8,111 nt of DNA. Source: JACKNG01 sp040904625. Its GTDB lineage: Bacteria > Pseudomonadota > Gammaproteobacteria > Ga0077536. The stretch is from positions 1 to 8,111 of the forward strand of contig JBBDTC010000102.1 in NCBI GenBank assembly GCA_040904625.1, given 5' to 3'. Each line of letters opens with the position of its first letter. The first letter of the stretch is position 1. Shown here in pieces: positions 1-7,356 of this stretch. The translations under genes were made by a program, and so were the position numbers. The notes below the pieces were generated by a model. It was not told the DNA's origin, did not search any database, and worked only from the letters and a program-made list of their open reading frames with translations.

Positions 1-82
1 GCTCGGCGGTCCAGCTCGTGCAGTTATTTTGCGGCGGGCCCTTAGGGTGATCCAGGCCCGTCCCGACGCATGCCGCTACCTT
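1..82. other. Short stretch downstream of hisC, no gene identified
   Basis: This window-edge segment follows the hisC stop codon. On the plus strand, reading frames run in from the edge and stop at about 43-45 (TAG) and 48-50 (TGA), so the tail of a convergent gene could lie here, but 14 to 15 codons are too few to identify one. On the minus strand the only clear ATG opens a 9-codon frame ending in TAA. A small palindrome (CCCTTAGGG, 39-47) is present, but there is no stem followed by a T-run that would mark an intrinsic terminator for the his genes. Confidence 0.4.
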
Positions 83-1174
83 TCAGCGCGCCCCGATTTC
101 TTCGAGTGCTTGCAGGAAACGGTTATTTTCCGCCGGCGTGCCGACGGTCACCCGCAGGCAGTCCGCCAGCAGCGGGTGGCCGCCATCGAGGTTCTTGATC
201 AGGATGCCGCGCTGCTTCAGTGCCGCGAACGTCGTCGTACCTTGCCCGGCCGCGGTTCGCAGCAGAATGAAGTTGGTTGCGCTCGGCCAGCTGCGAATGC
301 CCGGGATGGCTGCCAGTCCCGCGGCGAGTTCGGCACGCGCGGCGACGATGGCATCGATCTGGCGCTGGAAAGCGGCCTCGTGTTCGAGGGCGAACAAGGC
401 GCCGGCTTGCGACAGCACGTTGATGTTGTAGGGCATGCGGACGCGCTCGAGCAAGTCGAGCCAGGGCTGCGCCCCGAACAGCGCACCCACGCGCAATCCG
501 GCCAGCCCGATCTTTGACAGCGTCTGCATGACGACGAGATTCTCGAACATCTCCAAGGCCGCGATACGACTGCCGCCGGCGAAGCGGTAATAGGCCTCGT
601 CCAATACCACCAACCCCGGCGTCGCGGCGCAGAGCACCTCGAGGGCTTCGCTGTCGAGCCGGTTTGCCGTCGGGTTGTTGGGGCTGGCGAGAAAGATGAC
701 GGCGGGCTCACGGCGGCGGACGGCGGCAAGCATGGCATCGAGATCGAGGCTGAAATCCGCAGGCATCAGCGGTACGCCCACATAGGTCATGCCAACGGCC
801 TGGGCGGCGATGTGGTAGACCGCGAAACTCGGTTCCGGGCAAACCACGCAAGCACCTTCGCGGCGGGCAAAGGCCAGGCAGATCATGTGTATGAGTTCAT
901 CGGAGCCGTTGCCGAGAACGACCCCGAAGGTGGCCGGCAGGCCTTGCTGGTCGAGCAGCTTGCGGCGCAGCGCGCTTGCCATCGGATCGGGATAGCGATT
1001 CAGCGCGACCTGTCCGATGGTTCGCAGCCACGGTTCGGCAAGTTCTTCGGGCAGGCCGTAGGGATTTTCCATCGCATCGAGCTTGAGCAGACCGCCGGCG
1101 TCCTCGACCTTGTACGGCACGAGCTCGCGCACCCAGGGGGCGGCGTAGCGTTCGATGCGCCGTTCGATACTCAT
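83..1174 (-). CDS. hisC: Histidinol-phosphate aminotransferase HisC
   Basis: Cytoplasmic PLP-dependent class I/II aminotransferase (fold type I) of histidine biosynthesis. It converts imidazole-acetol phosphate and glutamate to histidinol phosphate and 2-oxoglutarate. The 363-residue product has the normal family length. Visible motifs are the substrate-side ENPYG (36-40), GNGSDE (88-93) near the cofactor phosphate, SPNNPT (164-169), LDEAYY (191-196) with the Asp that contacts the pyridine nitrogen, TLSKIGLAGLRVG (218-230) with the Schiff-base lysine at 221, and the C-terminal CLRVTVGTPAEN (339-350) with the carboxylate-binding Arg at 341. The ATG at 1174 begins MSIERRI and is 24 bp after the hisD stop. 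Its Shine-Dalgarno sequence is weak (GGA only 2 nt from the ATG). A 6-codon frame whose stop overlaps this ATG could provide coupling. It is the last gene of the hisG-hisD-hisC group. Paralogous HisC-like enzymes can also act on aromatic amino acids, but the context makes histidine synthesis the best call. Confidence 0.96.
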   Translation of the reverse strand: MSIERRIERYAAPWVRELVPYKVEDAGGLLKLDAMENPYGLPEELAEPWLRTIGQVALNRYPDPMASALRRKLLDQQGLPATFGVVLGNGSDELIHMICLAFARREGACVVCPEPSFAVYHIAAQAVGMTYVGVPLMPADFSLDLDAMLAAVRRREPAVIFLASPNNPTANRLDSEALEVLCAATPGLVVLDEAYYRFAGGSRIAALEMFENLVVMQTLSKIGLAGLRVGALFGAQPWLDLLERVRMPYNINVLSQAGALFALEHEAAFQRQIDAIVAARAELAAGLAAIPGIRSWPSATNFILLRTAAGQGTTTFAALKQRGILIKNLDGGHPLLADCLRVTVGTPAENNRFLQALEEIGAR

Positions 1175-1198
1175 CGTCCAGGACTCTGCATGCGCCGA

Positions 1199-2500
1199 TC
1201 AGACATCGCCGGCGCGATAACGTGCCGACTTCGCATGGGCATCGAGGCCTTCGCTCTCGGCCAGAATGCGAGCGACCGGCGCCAACGCCGCAGCCCCCGC
1301 CGCCGAGCATTCGATCACCGATGAGCGTTTCTGGAAATCGTAGACGCCGAGCGGCGACGAGAACCGCGCCGTGCCCGCCGTCGGCAGGACGTGGTTGGGG
1401 CCGGCGCAATAGTCACCGAGCGCTTCGGGGCTGTGGCGGCCGAGAAAAATAGCGCCGGCATGGCGGATGTGCGGCAGCCACTGGCGCGGCTCGTCGACCG
1501 AGAGCTCGAGGTGTTCGGGGGCAATGCGGTTGGCGAGATCGACCGCGGCGGGCAGATCGGCAACCCGGATCAAGGCGCCCCGGGTGGCGAGCGCCTCTTG
1601 CGCAATCGACGCGCGCCCGAGCGTCGGCAACAAGCGCCGCAGGCTGGCTTCGACTGCGTCGAGATAGGCGCCGTCCGGGCACAGCAGTATCGCCTGCGCC
1701 TGCTCGTCGTGCTCAGCCTGCGAGAACAGATCCATGGCCGTCCAGTCCGGCGGCGTGTGCCCATCGCAGATGATCAGGATCTCCGACGGCCCGGCAATCA
1801 TATCGATGCCGACACGACCGAAGACCAGCGATTTCGCCGTCGCGACATAGATATTGCCCGGCCCGACAATCTTGTCGACGGCCGGCACCGTGGCCGTGCC
1901 GTAGGCCAGCGCCGCGATGGCCTGCGCCCCGCCGATGGTGAACACGCGGTCGACACCGGCAATCGCCGCGGCCGCCAGGACCACCGGTTCGAGATGTTCA
2001 TCGGGTGCCGGTACCGCCATGACGATTTCGTTGACGCCGGCCACCTTGGCCGGGATCGCGTTCATCAGCACCGAAGACGGATAGGCGGCCTTGCCGCCGG
2101 GGACATAGATCCCCACCCGGTCCAGGGCCGTGATCTGCTGGCCCAGGCGCGTACCGTCGGCTTCGGCATAGTCCCACGACGGCGCTTTCTGCTTTTCGTG
2201 ATAACGACGGATGCGTGCCGCTGCCTGCTCCAGGGCGTCATGCAACTCAGCCGGGATGCGCGTCCGCGCCGTACTGAAGTCGCGCTCTTCGAGTGCCGCG
2301 GGTGCACTGACTGCCCGCCGGTCGAAGCGGTTGGTGTAGCGCAGCAGTGCCGCATCGCCCTCGGCTTTCACCGCGGCGATGATCTCGCGCACGATCGCAC
2401 CGACCTCCGGCCGCTCGTCCTCGTCCCACGCCAACAGTGCTTTGAGCTCGGCATCGAAATCGGCGCTCGCGGCGTCGAGGCGCTTGATGAGATCAGCCAT
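1199..2500 (-). CDS. hisD: Histidinol dehydrogenase HisD
   Basis: Zinc-dependent NAD enzyme that performs the last two oxidations of histidine biosynthesis, L-histidinol to histidinal to histidine. The product is 433 residues, normal for the family. Motifs in order are VPGGKAAYPSSVLMN (133-147), GGAQAIAALAYGT (190-202), VDKIVGPGNIYV (208-219), DMIAGPSEIL (233-242), SQAEHDEQAQ (260-269), IAPEHLEL (326-333) and GDYCAGPNHVLPT (362-374). By comparison with the E. coli enzyme, Gln261, His264, Asp363 and His422 are the zinc ligands and Glu329/His330 the catalytic pair; all are present. The frame stays open upstream to an ATG at 2554, but the ATG at 2500 (MADLIKRL) is chosen because it gives the normal N terminus and has GGAG 7 nt upstream (2508-2511). 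This start overlaps the end of hisG by 8 bp, which suggests translational coupling. Confidence 0.97.
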   Translation of the reverse strand: MADLIKRLDAASADFDAELKALLAWDEDERPEVGAIVREIIAAVKAEGDAALLRYTNRFDRRAVSAPAALEERDFSTARTRIPAELHDALEQAAARIRRYHEKQKAPSWDYAEADGTRLGQQITALDRVGIYVPGGKAAYPSSVLMNAIPAKVAGVNEIVMAVPAPDEHLEPVVLAAAAIAGVDRVFTIGGAQAIAALAYGTATVPAVDKIVGPGNIYVATAKSLVFGRVGIDMIAGPSEILIICDGHTPPDWTAMDLFSQAEHDEQAQAILLCPDGAYLDAVEASLRRLLPTLGRASIAQEALATRGALIRVADLPAAVDLANRIAPEHLELSVDEPRQWLPHIRHAGAIFLGRHSPEALGDYCAGPNHVLPTAGTARFSSPLGVYDFQKRSSVIECSAAGAAALAPVARILAESEGLDAHAKSARYRAGDV

Positions 2501-3155
2501 CGGCCGGCTCCACGACGTCGCGCAGCGCGCGGATGATGGCGCTGACCTCGGCATGCTTCAGCTTCATCGCGGCCTTGTTGACGATCAAACGCGAACTGAC
2601 TTCACAGATGGTTTCCATGGCGACCAGTCCGTTGGCTTTGAGGGTGTTGCCGGTATCGACCAGATCGACGATGCGATCGGCCAGGCCGACCAGCGGCGCG
2701 AGCTCCATCGAGCCATAGAGCTTGATGATCTCGGCCTGGATGCCCTGGCGGGCGAAGTAGTCCCGTGCGGTGCGCGCGTACTTGGTGGCGATGCGCGGCC
2801 GCCGATGGGAGAACTCGCGTCCCGGCAGGCCGGCAACCATCAAACGGCAGCGCGCTATACGTAGATCGAGTGGCTCGTAGTAATCACGGCCTTCGTATTC
2901 CATCAGCACGTCCTTGCCGGCGACGCCGAGATCGGCCGCGCCGTACTCGACATAGGTCGGCACGTCGGTGGCGCGGATCACCAGCAGCTTGACTCCGGGT
3001 CGCGACGTCTCCAGCACGAGTTTCCGCGACGTTTCGGGATCGTCGCGTGGCTCGATACCGATGCGGGCCAGCAGGGGGATGGCATCGCTGAGGATGCGCC
3101 CCTTGGAGACCGCAATCACGAGATCGTATGTCCTCGGGTTCGCTGTGGCACTCAT
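2493..3155 (-). CDS. hisG: ATP phosphoribosyltransferase, short form HisG
   Basis: Catalyses the first, committed step of histidine synthesis: ATP plus PRPP to phosphoribosyl-ATP. From the chosen start the product has 220 residues, so it is the short form (HisG-S), which lacks the C-terminal regulatory domain and in known systems forms a hetero-octamer with HisZ. Visible motifs are AVSKGRIL (15-22), SRKLV (43-47), VIRATDVPTYVEYGAADLGV (59-78), GKDVLMEY (80-87), KLYGSMELAPLVGLAD (145-160) and the PRPP-binding DLVDTGNTLKANGL (164-177). The start is uncertain. A GTG at 3188 and ATGs at 3170 and 3155 are all in frame. I prefer 3155 (MSATANPRTYDL): it gives closest to family length, has GGA about 10 nt upstream, and keeps the coding region clear of the hairpins at 3185-3228. 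No HisZ gene lies in this window; in many proteobacteria hisZ sits elsewhere, near purA. Confidence 0.94.
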   Translation of the reverse strand: MSATANPRTYDLVIAVSKGRILSDAIPLLARIGIEPRDDPETSRKLVLETSRPGVKLLVIRATDVPTYVEYGAADLGVAGKDVLMEYEGRDYYEPLDLRIARCRLMVAGLPGREFSHRRPRIATKYARTARDYFARQGIQAEIIKLYGSMELAPLVGLADRIVDLVDTGNTLKANGLVAMETICEVSSRLIVNKAAMKLKHAEVSAIIRALRDVVEPADG

Positions 3156-3184
3156 CTTTGGTTCGTCCATCGGTGACAGCGGAT

Positions 3185-3228
3185 GCACGCGTCATGCGTG
3201 CGACGGCGCAACAGTCAGCAGCCGTCGC
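3185..3228 (-). repeat. Two adjacent hairpins between murA and hisG
   Basis: In the 82-bp murA-hisG gap, read along the minus-strand transcript, an 8-bp perfect stem comes first (3221-3228 pairs with 3200-3207, 13-nt loop). A 6-bp stem with a 5-nt loop follows at once (3196-3201 pairs with 3185-3190). The two share bases 3200-3201, so their full stems cannot both form. Neither is followed by a T-run, so they are not standard intrinsic terminators. They could stabilise or process the mRNA or tune hisG translation. The stems are seen directly; the role is inference, and GC-rich DNA forms chance stems easily. Confidence 0.45.
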
Positions 3229-3237
3229 GCCGCGGGT

Positions 3238-4497
<1,260 letters not shown>

Positions 4498-4513
4498 TTA
4501 CGCCCGGGCCGCG

Positions 4514-4765
4514 TCAAAGCGTCTGGAACTTACGTGCTTTCTCCCACGCCTCATGCGTGTAGGTCTGGATGGACAGCGCATGAATCGCGCTCTCCATGCT
4601 GCCGCCCAGAGCCCCGTAGACCATTTTGTGCTGCTTGATCACCGGCAGTCCGGCGAAATCGTCGCTGACTACCCGTGCCACGAAATGGGAGCCGTCGCCG
4701 TCGACATAGGCAGCAGCGCCGGGGATCCCGGCTTCGATCATGTTTTTGATTTCGTCTGAAGTCAT
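4514..4765 (-). CDS. ibaG: BolA/IbaG family protein
   Basis: A small 83-residue BolA-fold protein. The GDGSHF motif (23-28), the segment VIKQHKMVYGALG (42-54) and the C-terminal IHALSIQTYT (61-70) with conserved His62 match the IbaG (YrbA) branch, not BolA itself. Family members bind monothiol glutaredoxins and share a [2Fe-2S] cluster, with the C-terminal histidine as a cluster ligand; E. coli IbaG is linked to acid stress. It lies between mlaC (36 bp upstream) and murA (16 bp downstream), the place ibaG holds in many gammaproteobacteria. The ATG at 4765 has an AGGA-type Shine-Dalgarno sequence a few bases upstream. Family assignment is secure; whether it acts as a DNA-binding regulator or an Fe-S factor cannot be told from sequence. 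Confidence 0.92.
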   Translation of the reverse strand: MTSDEIKNMIEAGIPGAAAYVDGDGSHFVARVVSDDFAGLPVIKQHKMVYGALGGSMESAIHALSIQTYTHEAWEKARKFQTL

Positions 4766-4777
4766 GGTGTCCTGAGT

Positions 4778-4794
4778 TCGAGCGCCGCGCTCGA
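4778..4794 (-). repeat. Hairpin between mlaC and ibaG
   Basis: A 17-bp inverted repeat with a perfect 7-bp stem (4778-4784 with 4788-4794) and a 3-nt loop occupies the middle of the 36-bp mlaC-ibaG gap. It ends about 12 nt before the ibaG start codon and has no T-run. It may act as an mRNA processing or stability element between the two genes; this is inference. Confidence 0.4.
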
Positions 4795-4801
4795 GCGGTG
4801 T

Positions 4802-5413
4802 TCAATTGCCGTATTGTTGATTCTTGTTGTCGAGCGACGCGATGAGACCGTCGAGGCCGCCATTTTTCATCATCGAGCCGAACGAGGCACGGTAGGTCTT
4901 GACCAGGCTGACGCCATCCACCGAGACATCGAACACTTTCCAGTCGCCGCTCTTGTTGTGCAGGCGGTAAACGATGGGGATGCTCGACCCGCCCGGTTGC
5001 GAAATTTCCTGTTTCACGAGCGCCGTGTTCTTGCCGCCCTTCTGGTCGATCGGCGGATAGCTGATCTGCTGGCCGGAAAATTCCAGCAAGGCTGTCGCAT
5101 AGGTGCGCACGAGCAGCTTGCGGAACTGCTCGACGAAAGCCTCGCGGCGCGCTTCATCAGCACCGCCCCAATAATCGCCCAGGACCCATTGCGACATGAT
5201 GGAAAAATCGAAATGCGGGAAGATCAATTCCGAGACCAGGTTATACATCCGCCCCGGATCTTCCCGCAACGCGGACTTGTCTTCGGCCACGCGCTCGAGC
5301 ACGCGCTCGGTCGTCGACTGCACGATGGTCGCGGGCTCGCCCGTCGCCTGCACCGCGGCCATCGACCAGAACAGCAGAACGGCCAGCGCGCTAGCCAGAT
5401 AGTGCTTCATCAT
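4802..5413 (-). CDS. mlaC: Periplasmic phospholipid-binding protein MlaC (Ttg2D)
   Basis: Member of the MlaC/Ttg2D family. MlaC is the periplasmic shuttle of the Mla pathway and carries phospholipid between the outer-membrane MlaA complex and the inner-membrane MlaFEDB ABC transporter. The product has 203 residues (E. coli about 211). The N terminus MMKHYLASALAVLLFWSMAA is a Sec signal peptide: one Lys, a hydrophobic core, and a probable cleavage after Ala23 (VQA|TG). Later family features are FPHFDFSIMSQWVLGDYW, LLVRTYATALLEFSG, and the paired strand segments IPIVYRLHNKSGDWKVFDV and VDGVSLVKTYRASF. The frame is open upstream to 5509, but the ATG at 5413 is chosen for the signal peptide and the AGAGGA Shine-Dalgarno sequence at 5419-5424; the next codon, an ATG at 5410, is equally possible. 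Unusually, mlaF, mlaE and mlaD are not upstream, where gloA stands instead, and no mlaB follows. Confidence 0.94.
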   Translation of the reverse strand: MMKHYLASALAVLLFWSMAAVQATGEPATIVQSTTERVLERVAEDKSALREDPGRMYNLVSELIFPHFDFSIMSQWVLGDYWGGADEARREAFVEQFRKLLVRTYATALLEFSGQQISYPPIDQKGGKNTALVKQEISQPGGSSIPIVYRLHNKSGDWKVFDVSVDGVSLVKTYRASFGSMMKNGGLDGLIASLDNKNQQYGN

Positions 5414-5418
5414 CAGAT

Positions 5419-5424
5419 TCCTCT
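5419..5424 (-). promoter_or_regulatory. Ribosome binding site deciding the mlaC start
   Basis: The purine-rich AGAGGA on the minus strand lies 5 nt before the ATG at 5413 and 8 nt before the ATG at 5410. It supports one of these tandem ATGs over the farther in-frame starts up to 5509, whose extra residues would precede the signal peptide with an Arg- and Pro-rich stretch. Confidence 0.65.
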
Positions 5425-5572
5425 CTCCACCACGAGATACGGGCGGCATCCGTCTCCGGAACGCCGCCGGCTCGACGCTCGGGGCAGGGCCTGAAGCCCG
5501 CGCCCGCAACTATTCAGCGCATTGCGCCAGACGGCTCACCGACCCCGGCGGACGCTCGCGCGAAGGGCGCTT

Positions 5573-5599
5573 ACTGTAGCACAATTGGCCCTTTGTCAC
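5573..5599 (-). promoter_or_regulatory. Candidate sigma70 promoter for the mlaC-ibaG-murA-his unit
   Basis: On the minus strand the extended -10 motif TGC-TACAGT has its hexamer at 5573-5578, with a GTGACA -35-like hexamer at 5594-5599 (five of six consensus bases). The 15-bp spacer is shorter than the usual 16-18, but an extended -10 can offset that. The site lies in the 211-bp gloA-mlaC gap, the longest gap in the window, and would give an mRNA leader of about 155 nt before mlaC. The leader (5414-5565) is GC-rich with only short, imperfect stems, and I recognise no known riboswitch in it. Confidence 0.4.
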
Positions 5600-5624
5600 T
5601 GCCCATCGGCGTGGCAAAACGGCT

Positions 5625-6011
5625 TCAAGCACGGTCTTCGACGAACTCGATCTTGTAACCGTCCGGATCCTCGACGAAGGCGATGACGCGCGTCCCGCCT
5701 TTCATCGGCCCGGCCTCACGCACGACCTTGCCGCCGCGCGCGCGAACCTCTTCGCAGGCCTTGTAGACATCCGGCACGCCGAGCGCAATATGCCCGTAGG
5801 CGTTACCCATTTCGTAGCTGTCAGTATCCCAATTGTGGGTCAGCTCGATGACGGTATGGTCAGCCTCGGGGCCATAGCCGACGAAGGCCAGCGTGAAGCG
5901 CCCGGCCGGGAAATCGTGGCGCCGCAAGAGCTCCATGCCGAGCACGTCGCAATAGAAGGCGAGTGCGGCATCGAGATCGGCGACCCGAAGCATGGTGTGC
6001 AACATTCTCAT
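5625..6011 (-). CDS. gloA: Lactoylglutathione lyase (glyoxalase I) GloA
   Basis: Cytoplasmic metalloenzyme of the glyoxalase pathway. It isomerises the hemithioacetal of methylglyoxal and glutathione to S-lactoylglutathione, which glyoxalase II then hydrolyses. The 128-residue product is a tandem beta-alpha-beta-beta-beta (VOC-fold) protein. The four metal ligands fall at the same numbers as in E. coli GloA: His5, Glu56, His74 and Glu122. Other matches are LAFVGYGPE (41-49), AYGHIALGV (71-79) and IAFVEDPDGYKIE (110-122). The short form without long insertions suggests the Ni/Co-dependent bacterial class. The start at 6011 (MRMLHTMLRV) matches E. coli and has AAGGA about 11 nt upstream; an in-frame ATG at 6005 is less likely, and the open frame up to 6110 adds residues unlike the family. 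It follows purT by 126 bp and is probably transcribed on its own or by read-through. Confidence 0.96.
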   Translation of the reverse strand: MRMLHTMLRVADLDAALAFYCDVLGMELLRRHDFPAGRFTLAFVGYGPEADHTVIELTHNWDTDSYEMGNAYGHIALGVPDVYKACEEVRARGGKVVREAGPMKGGTRVIAFVEDPDGYKIEFVEDRA

Positions 6012-6067
6012 GATTTGGGCTTTCCTTATTGCTGAATACGTGCTCGTAGAAGGTAGAAGTTGATCTA

Positions 6068-6082
6068 GCTTGCTAAGCAAGC
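6068..6082. promoter_or_regulatory. 15-bp palindrome upstream of gloA (possible operator or hairpin)
   Basis: GCTTGCTAAGCAAGC has perfect 7-bp arms around one central base and lies 57 bp before the gloA start, in the purT-gloA gap. Nearly perfect two-fold symmetry of this size suits a dimeric DNA-binding protein. As RNA it would make a 6-bp stem with a 3-nt loop, but no T-run follows in either direction, so a terminator is less likely. I see no strong sigma70 promoter beside it: a TTGACG-like hexamer at 6105-6110 lacks a good partner. No regulator family can be assigned. Confidence 0.4.
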
Positions 6083-6137
6083 GGGTACGTGCGCCGCGAC
6101 CCGCCGTCAATACATCCCTGCAGGCTCGGGCGCCGCC

Positions 6138-7328
6138 TCAAGACACCTCGATATGCAGTCCCGCGGCCGCAGCCCTGGCCCGGGCGCGGGCCTGGTCGAT
6201 ATCCGCACCGCGCGCCAGCGCCACGGCGAGGCGTCGCTTACCGGCGATCTCGGGCTTGCCGAAGATCCGCAGATCGACCTGCGGCGTGGCCAGCGCTTCG
6301 ATCACCCCGCCGTAGACGAGCTGCCGCCCATGGCCCTCACCGAGCACGGCACAGCTCGCCGCCGGCCCGAGTTGCTCGATGGGCGGGAGGTCGACGCCGA
6401 GCAGCGCCCGCACGTGCAGGGCGAACTCGGATTGCGACTGGGAGATCAGGGTTACCAGACCGGTATCGTGCGGGCGCGGTGAGACCTCGCTGAACCAGAC
6501 TTCATCACCGCGAATGAACAATTCCACGCCGAACAGACCGTACCCACCGAGCGCCCCGGTCACGGCTTGCGCAATCTCGCAGGAGCGCGCGAAAGCGCGC
6601 GCCGACATCGGCTGCGGCTGCCAGGATTCGCGGTAATCGCCATCGATCTGGAGATGGCCGATCGGTGCGCAGAAATGCGTCCCGCCGCCATGGCGCACGG
6701 TCAGCAGGGTGATTTCGTAGTCGAATTCGATCAGGCCTTCGACGATCACCCGCGGGCGCGCCGCGCGCGCACCGCTCATGGCATGCTGCCAGGCCGCGGC
6801 CGCGGTGGCGGCATCGCGGACCAGGATCTGGCCCTTGCCGGAAGAGCTCATGGCCGGCTTCACGATGCACGGCATGCCGATGGCGGCGATGGCCTCGGCG
6901 CAGGCCTCGGCGCTCGAGGCGAAACGGTAAGGCGAAGTCGGCAGGCCCAGATCTTCGGCAGCCAGACGCCGAATGCCTTCGCGGTCCATGGTCAGGCGGG
7001 TGGCGTTGGCGGTCGGCACGACCGTATAGCCCTCGGCTTCGAGTTCGAGCAGCGTCTCGGTGGCGATGGCTTCGACTTCGGGCACGATCCAGCGCGGCCG
7101 TTCGGTCTCGACCACCGTGCGCAGGCGGTGCGCATCGAGCATGTCGATGACATGGGCCCGATGCGCCACCTGCATGCCGGGCGCGTTCGCATAACGATCG
7201 ACGGCGATGACTTCGAGCCCGAGCCGCATGGCTTCGATGGCCACCTCTTTGCCGAGTTCGCCCGCACCAAGCAGCATGAGCCGGGTGGCGTTGGTCGCGA
7301 GTGGCGTTCCGATGGTGAGTGCGGGCAT
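6138..7328 (-). CDS. purT: Formate-dependent phosphoribosylglycinamide formyltransferase PurT
   Basis: ATP-grasp enzyme of purine synthesis. It activates formate with ATP through formyl phosphate and formylates GAR to FGAR, doing the job of folate-dependent PurN without tetrahydrofolate. The product has 396 residues (E. coli 392) and aligns throughout. The N-terminal preATP-grasp domain has LMLLGAGELGKEVAIEA (17-33), VIAVDRYANAPGMQVAHR (40-57) and PEVEAIAT (83-90). The central ATP-grasp domain has KPAMSSSGKGQ (157-167) with nucleotide-binding Lys157, VIVEGLIEFDYE (194-205), and Mg-binding Glu269 (GVEL) and Glu281 (FSEV), followed by SPRPHDTG (283-290) with the GAR-binding Asp. The C-terminal part has LRIFGKPEIAGKRRLAVALA. 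The ATG at 7328 gives the family-like start, though the Shine-Dalgarno sequence is weak (AGGA about 15 nt away). The frame is open farther upstream, but that part is out-of-frame pdxB sequence. It begins 28 bp after pdxB, so co-transcription is likely. Confidence 0.97.
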   Translation of the reverse strand: MPALTIGTPLATNATRLMLLGAGELGKEVAIEAMRLGLEVIAVDRYANAPGMQVAHRAHVIDMLDAHRLRTVVETERPRWIVPEVEAIATETLLELEAEGYTVVPTANATRLTMDREGIRRLAAEDLGLPTSPYRFASSAEACAEAIAAIGMPCIVKPAMSSSGKGQILVRDAATAAAAWQHAMSGARAARPRVIVEGLIEFDYEITLLTVRHGGGTHFCAPIGHLQIDGDYRESWQPQPMSARAFARSCEIAQAVTGALGGYGLFGVELFIRGDEVWFSEVSPRPHDTGLVTLISQSQSEFALHVRALLGVDLPPIEQLGPAASCAVLGEGHGRQLVYGGVIEALATPQVDLRIFGKPEIAGKRRLAVALARGADIDQARARARAAAAGLHIEVS

Positions 7329-7356
7329 GGGCGTGGGGCAGATCCTGACGCGCTGA

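Noticed and set aside
39..47. CCCTTAGGG palindrome as a his-operon terminator
   Set aside because: The stem is too short, there is no loop space, and no T-run follows on the minus strand.
1391..2536. Plus-strand open frame of 381 codons opposite hisD
   Set aside because: Antisense to a complete, motif-perfect hisD; no independent start signal or domain.
4814..5494. Plus-strand open frame of 226 codons opposite mlaC
   Set aside because: The minus strand carries a signal peptide, a good ribosome binding site and MlaC family motifs; the plus frame has none of these.
5414..5572. Riboswitch or structured leader before mlaC
   Set aside because: Only short imperfect stems (for example around 5482-5505) are visible and none matches a known riboswitch core; GC content alone explains them.
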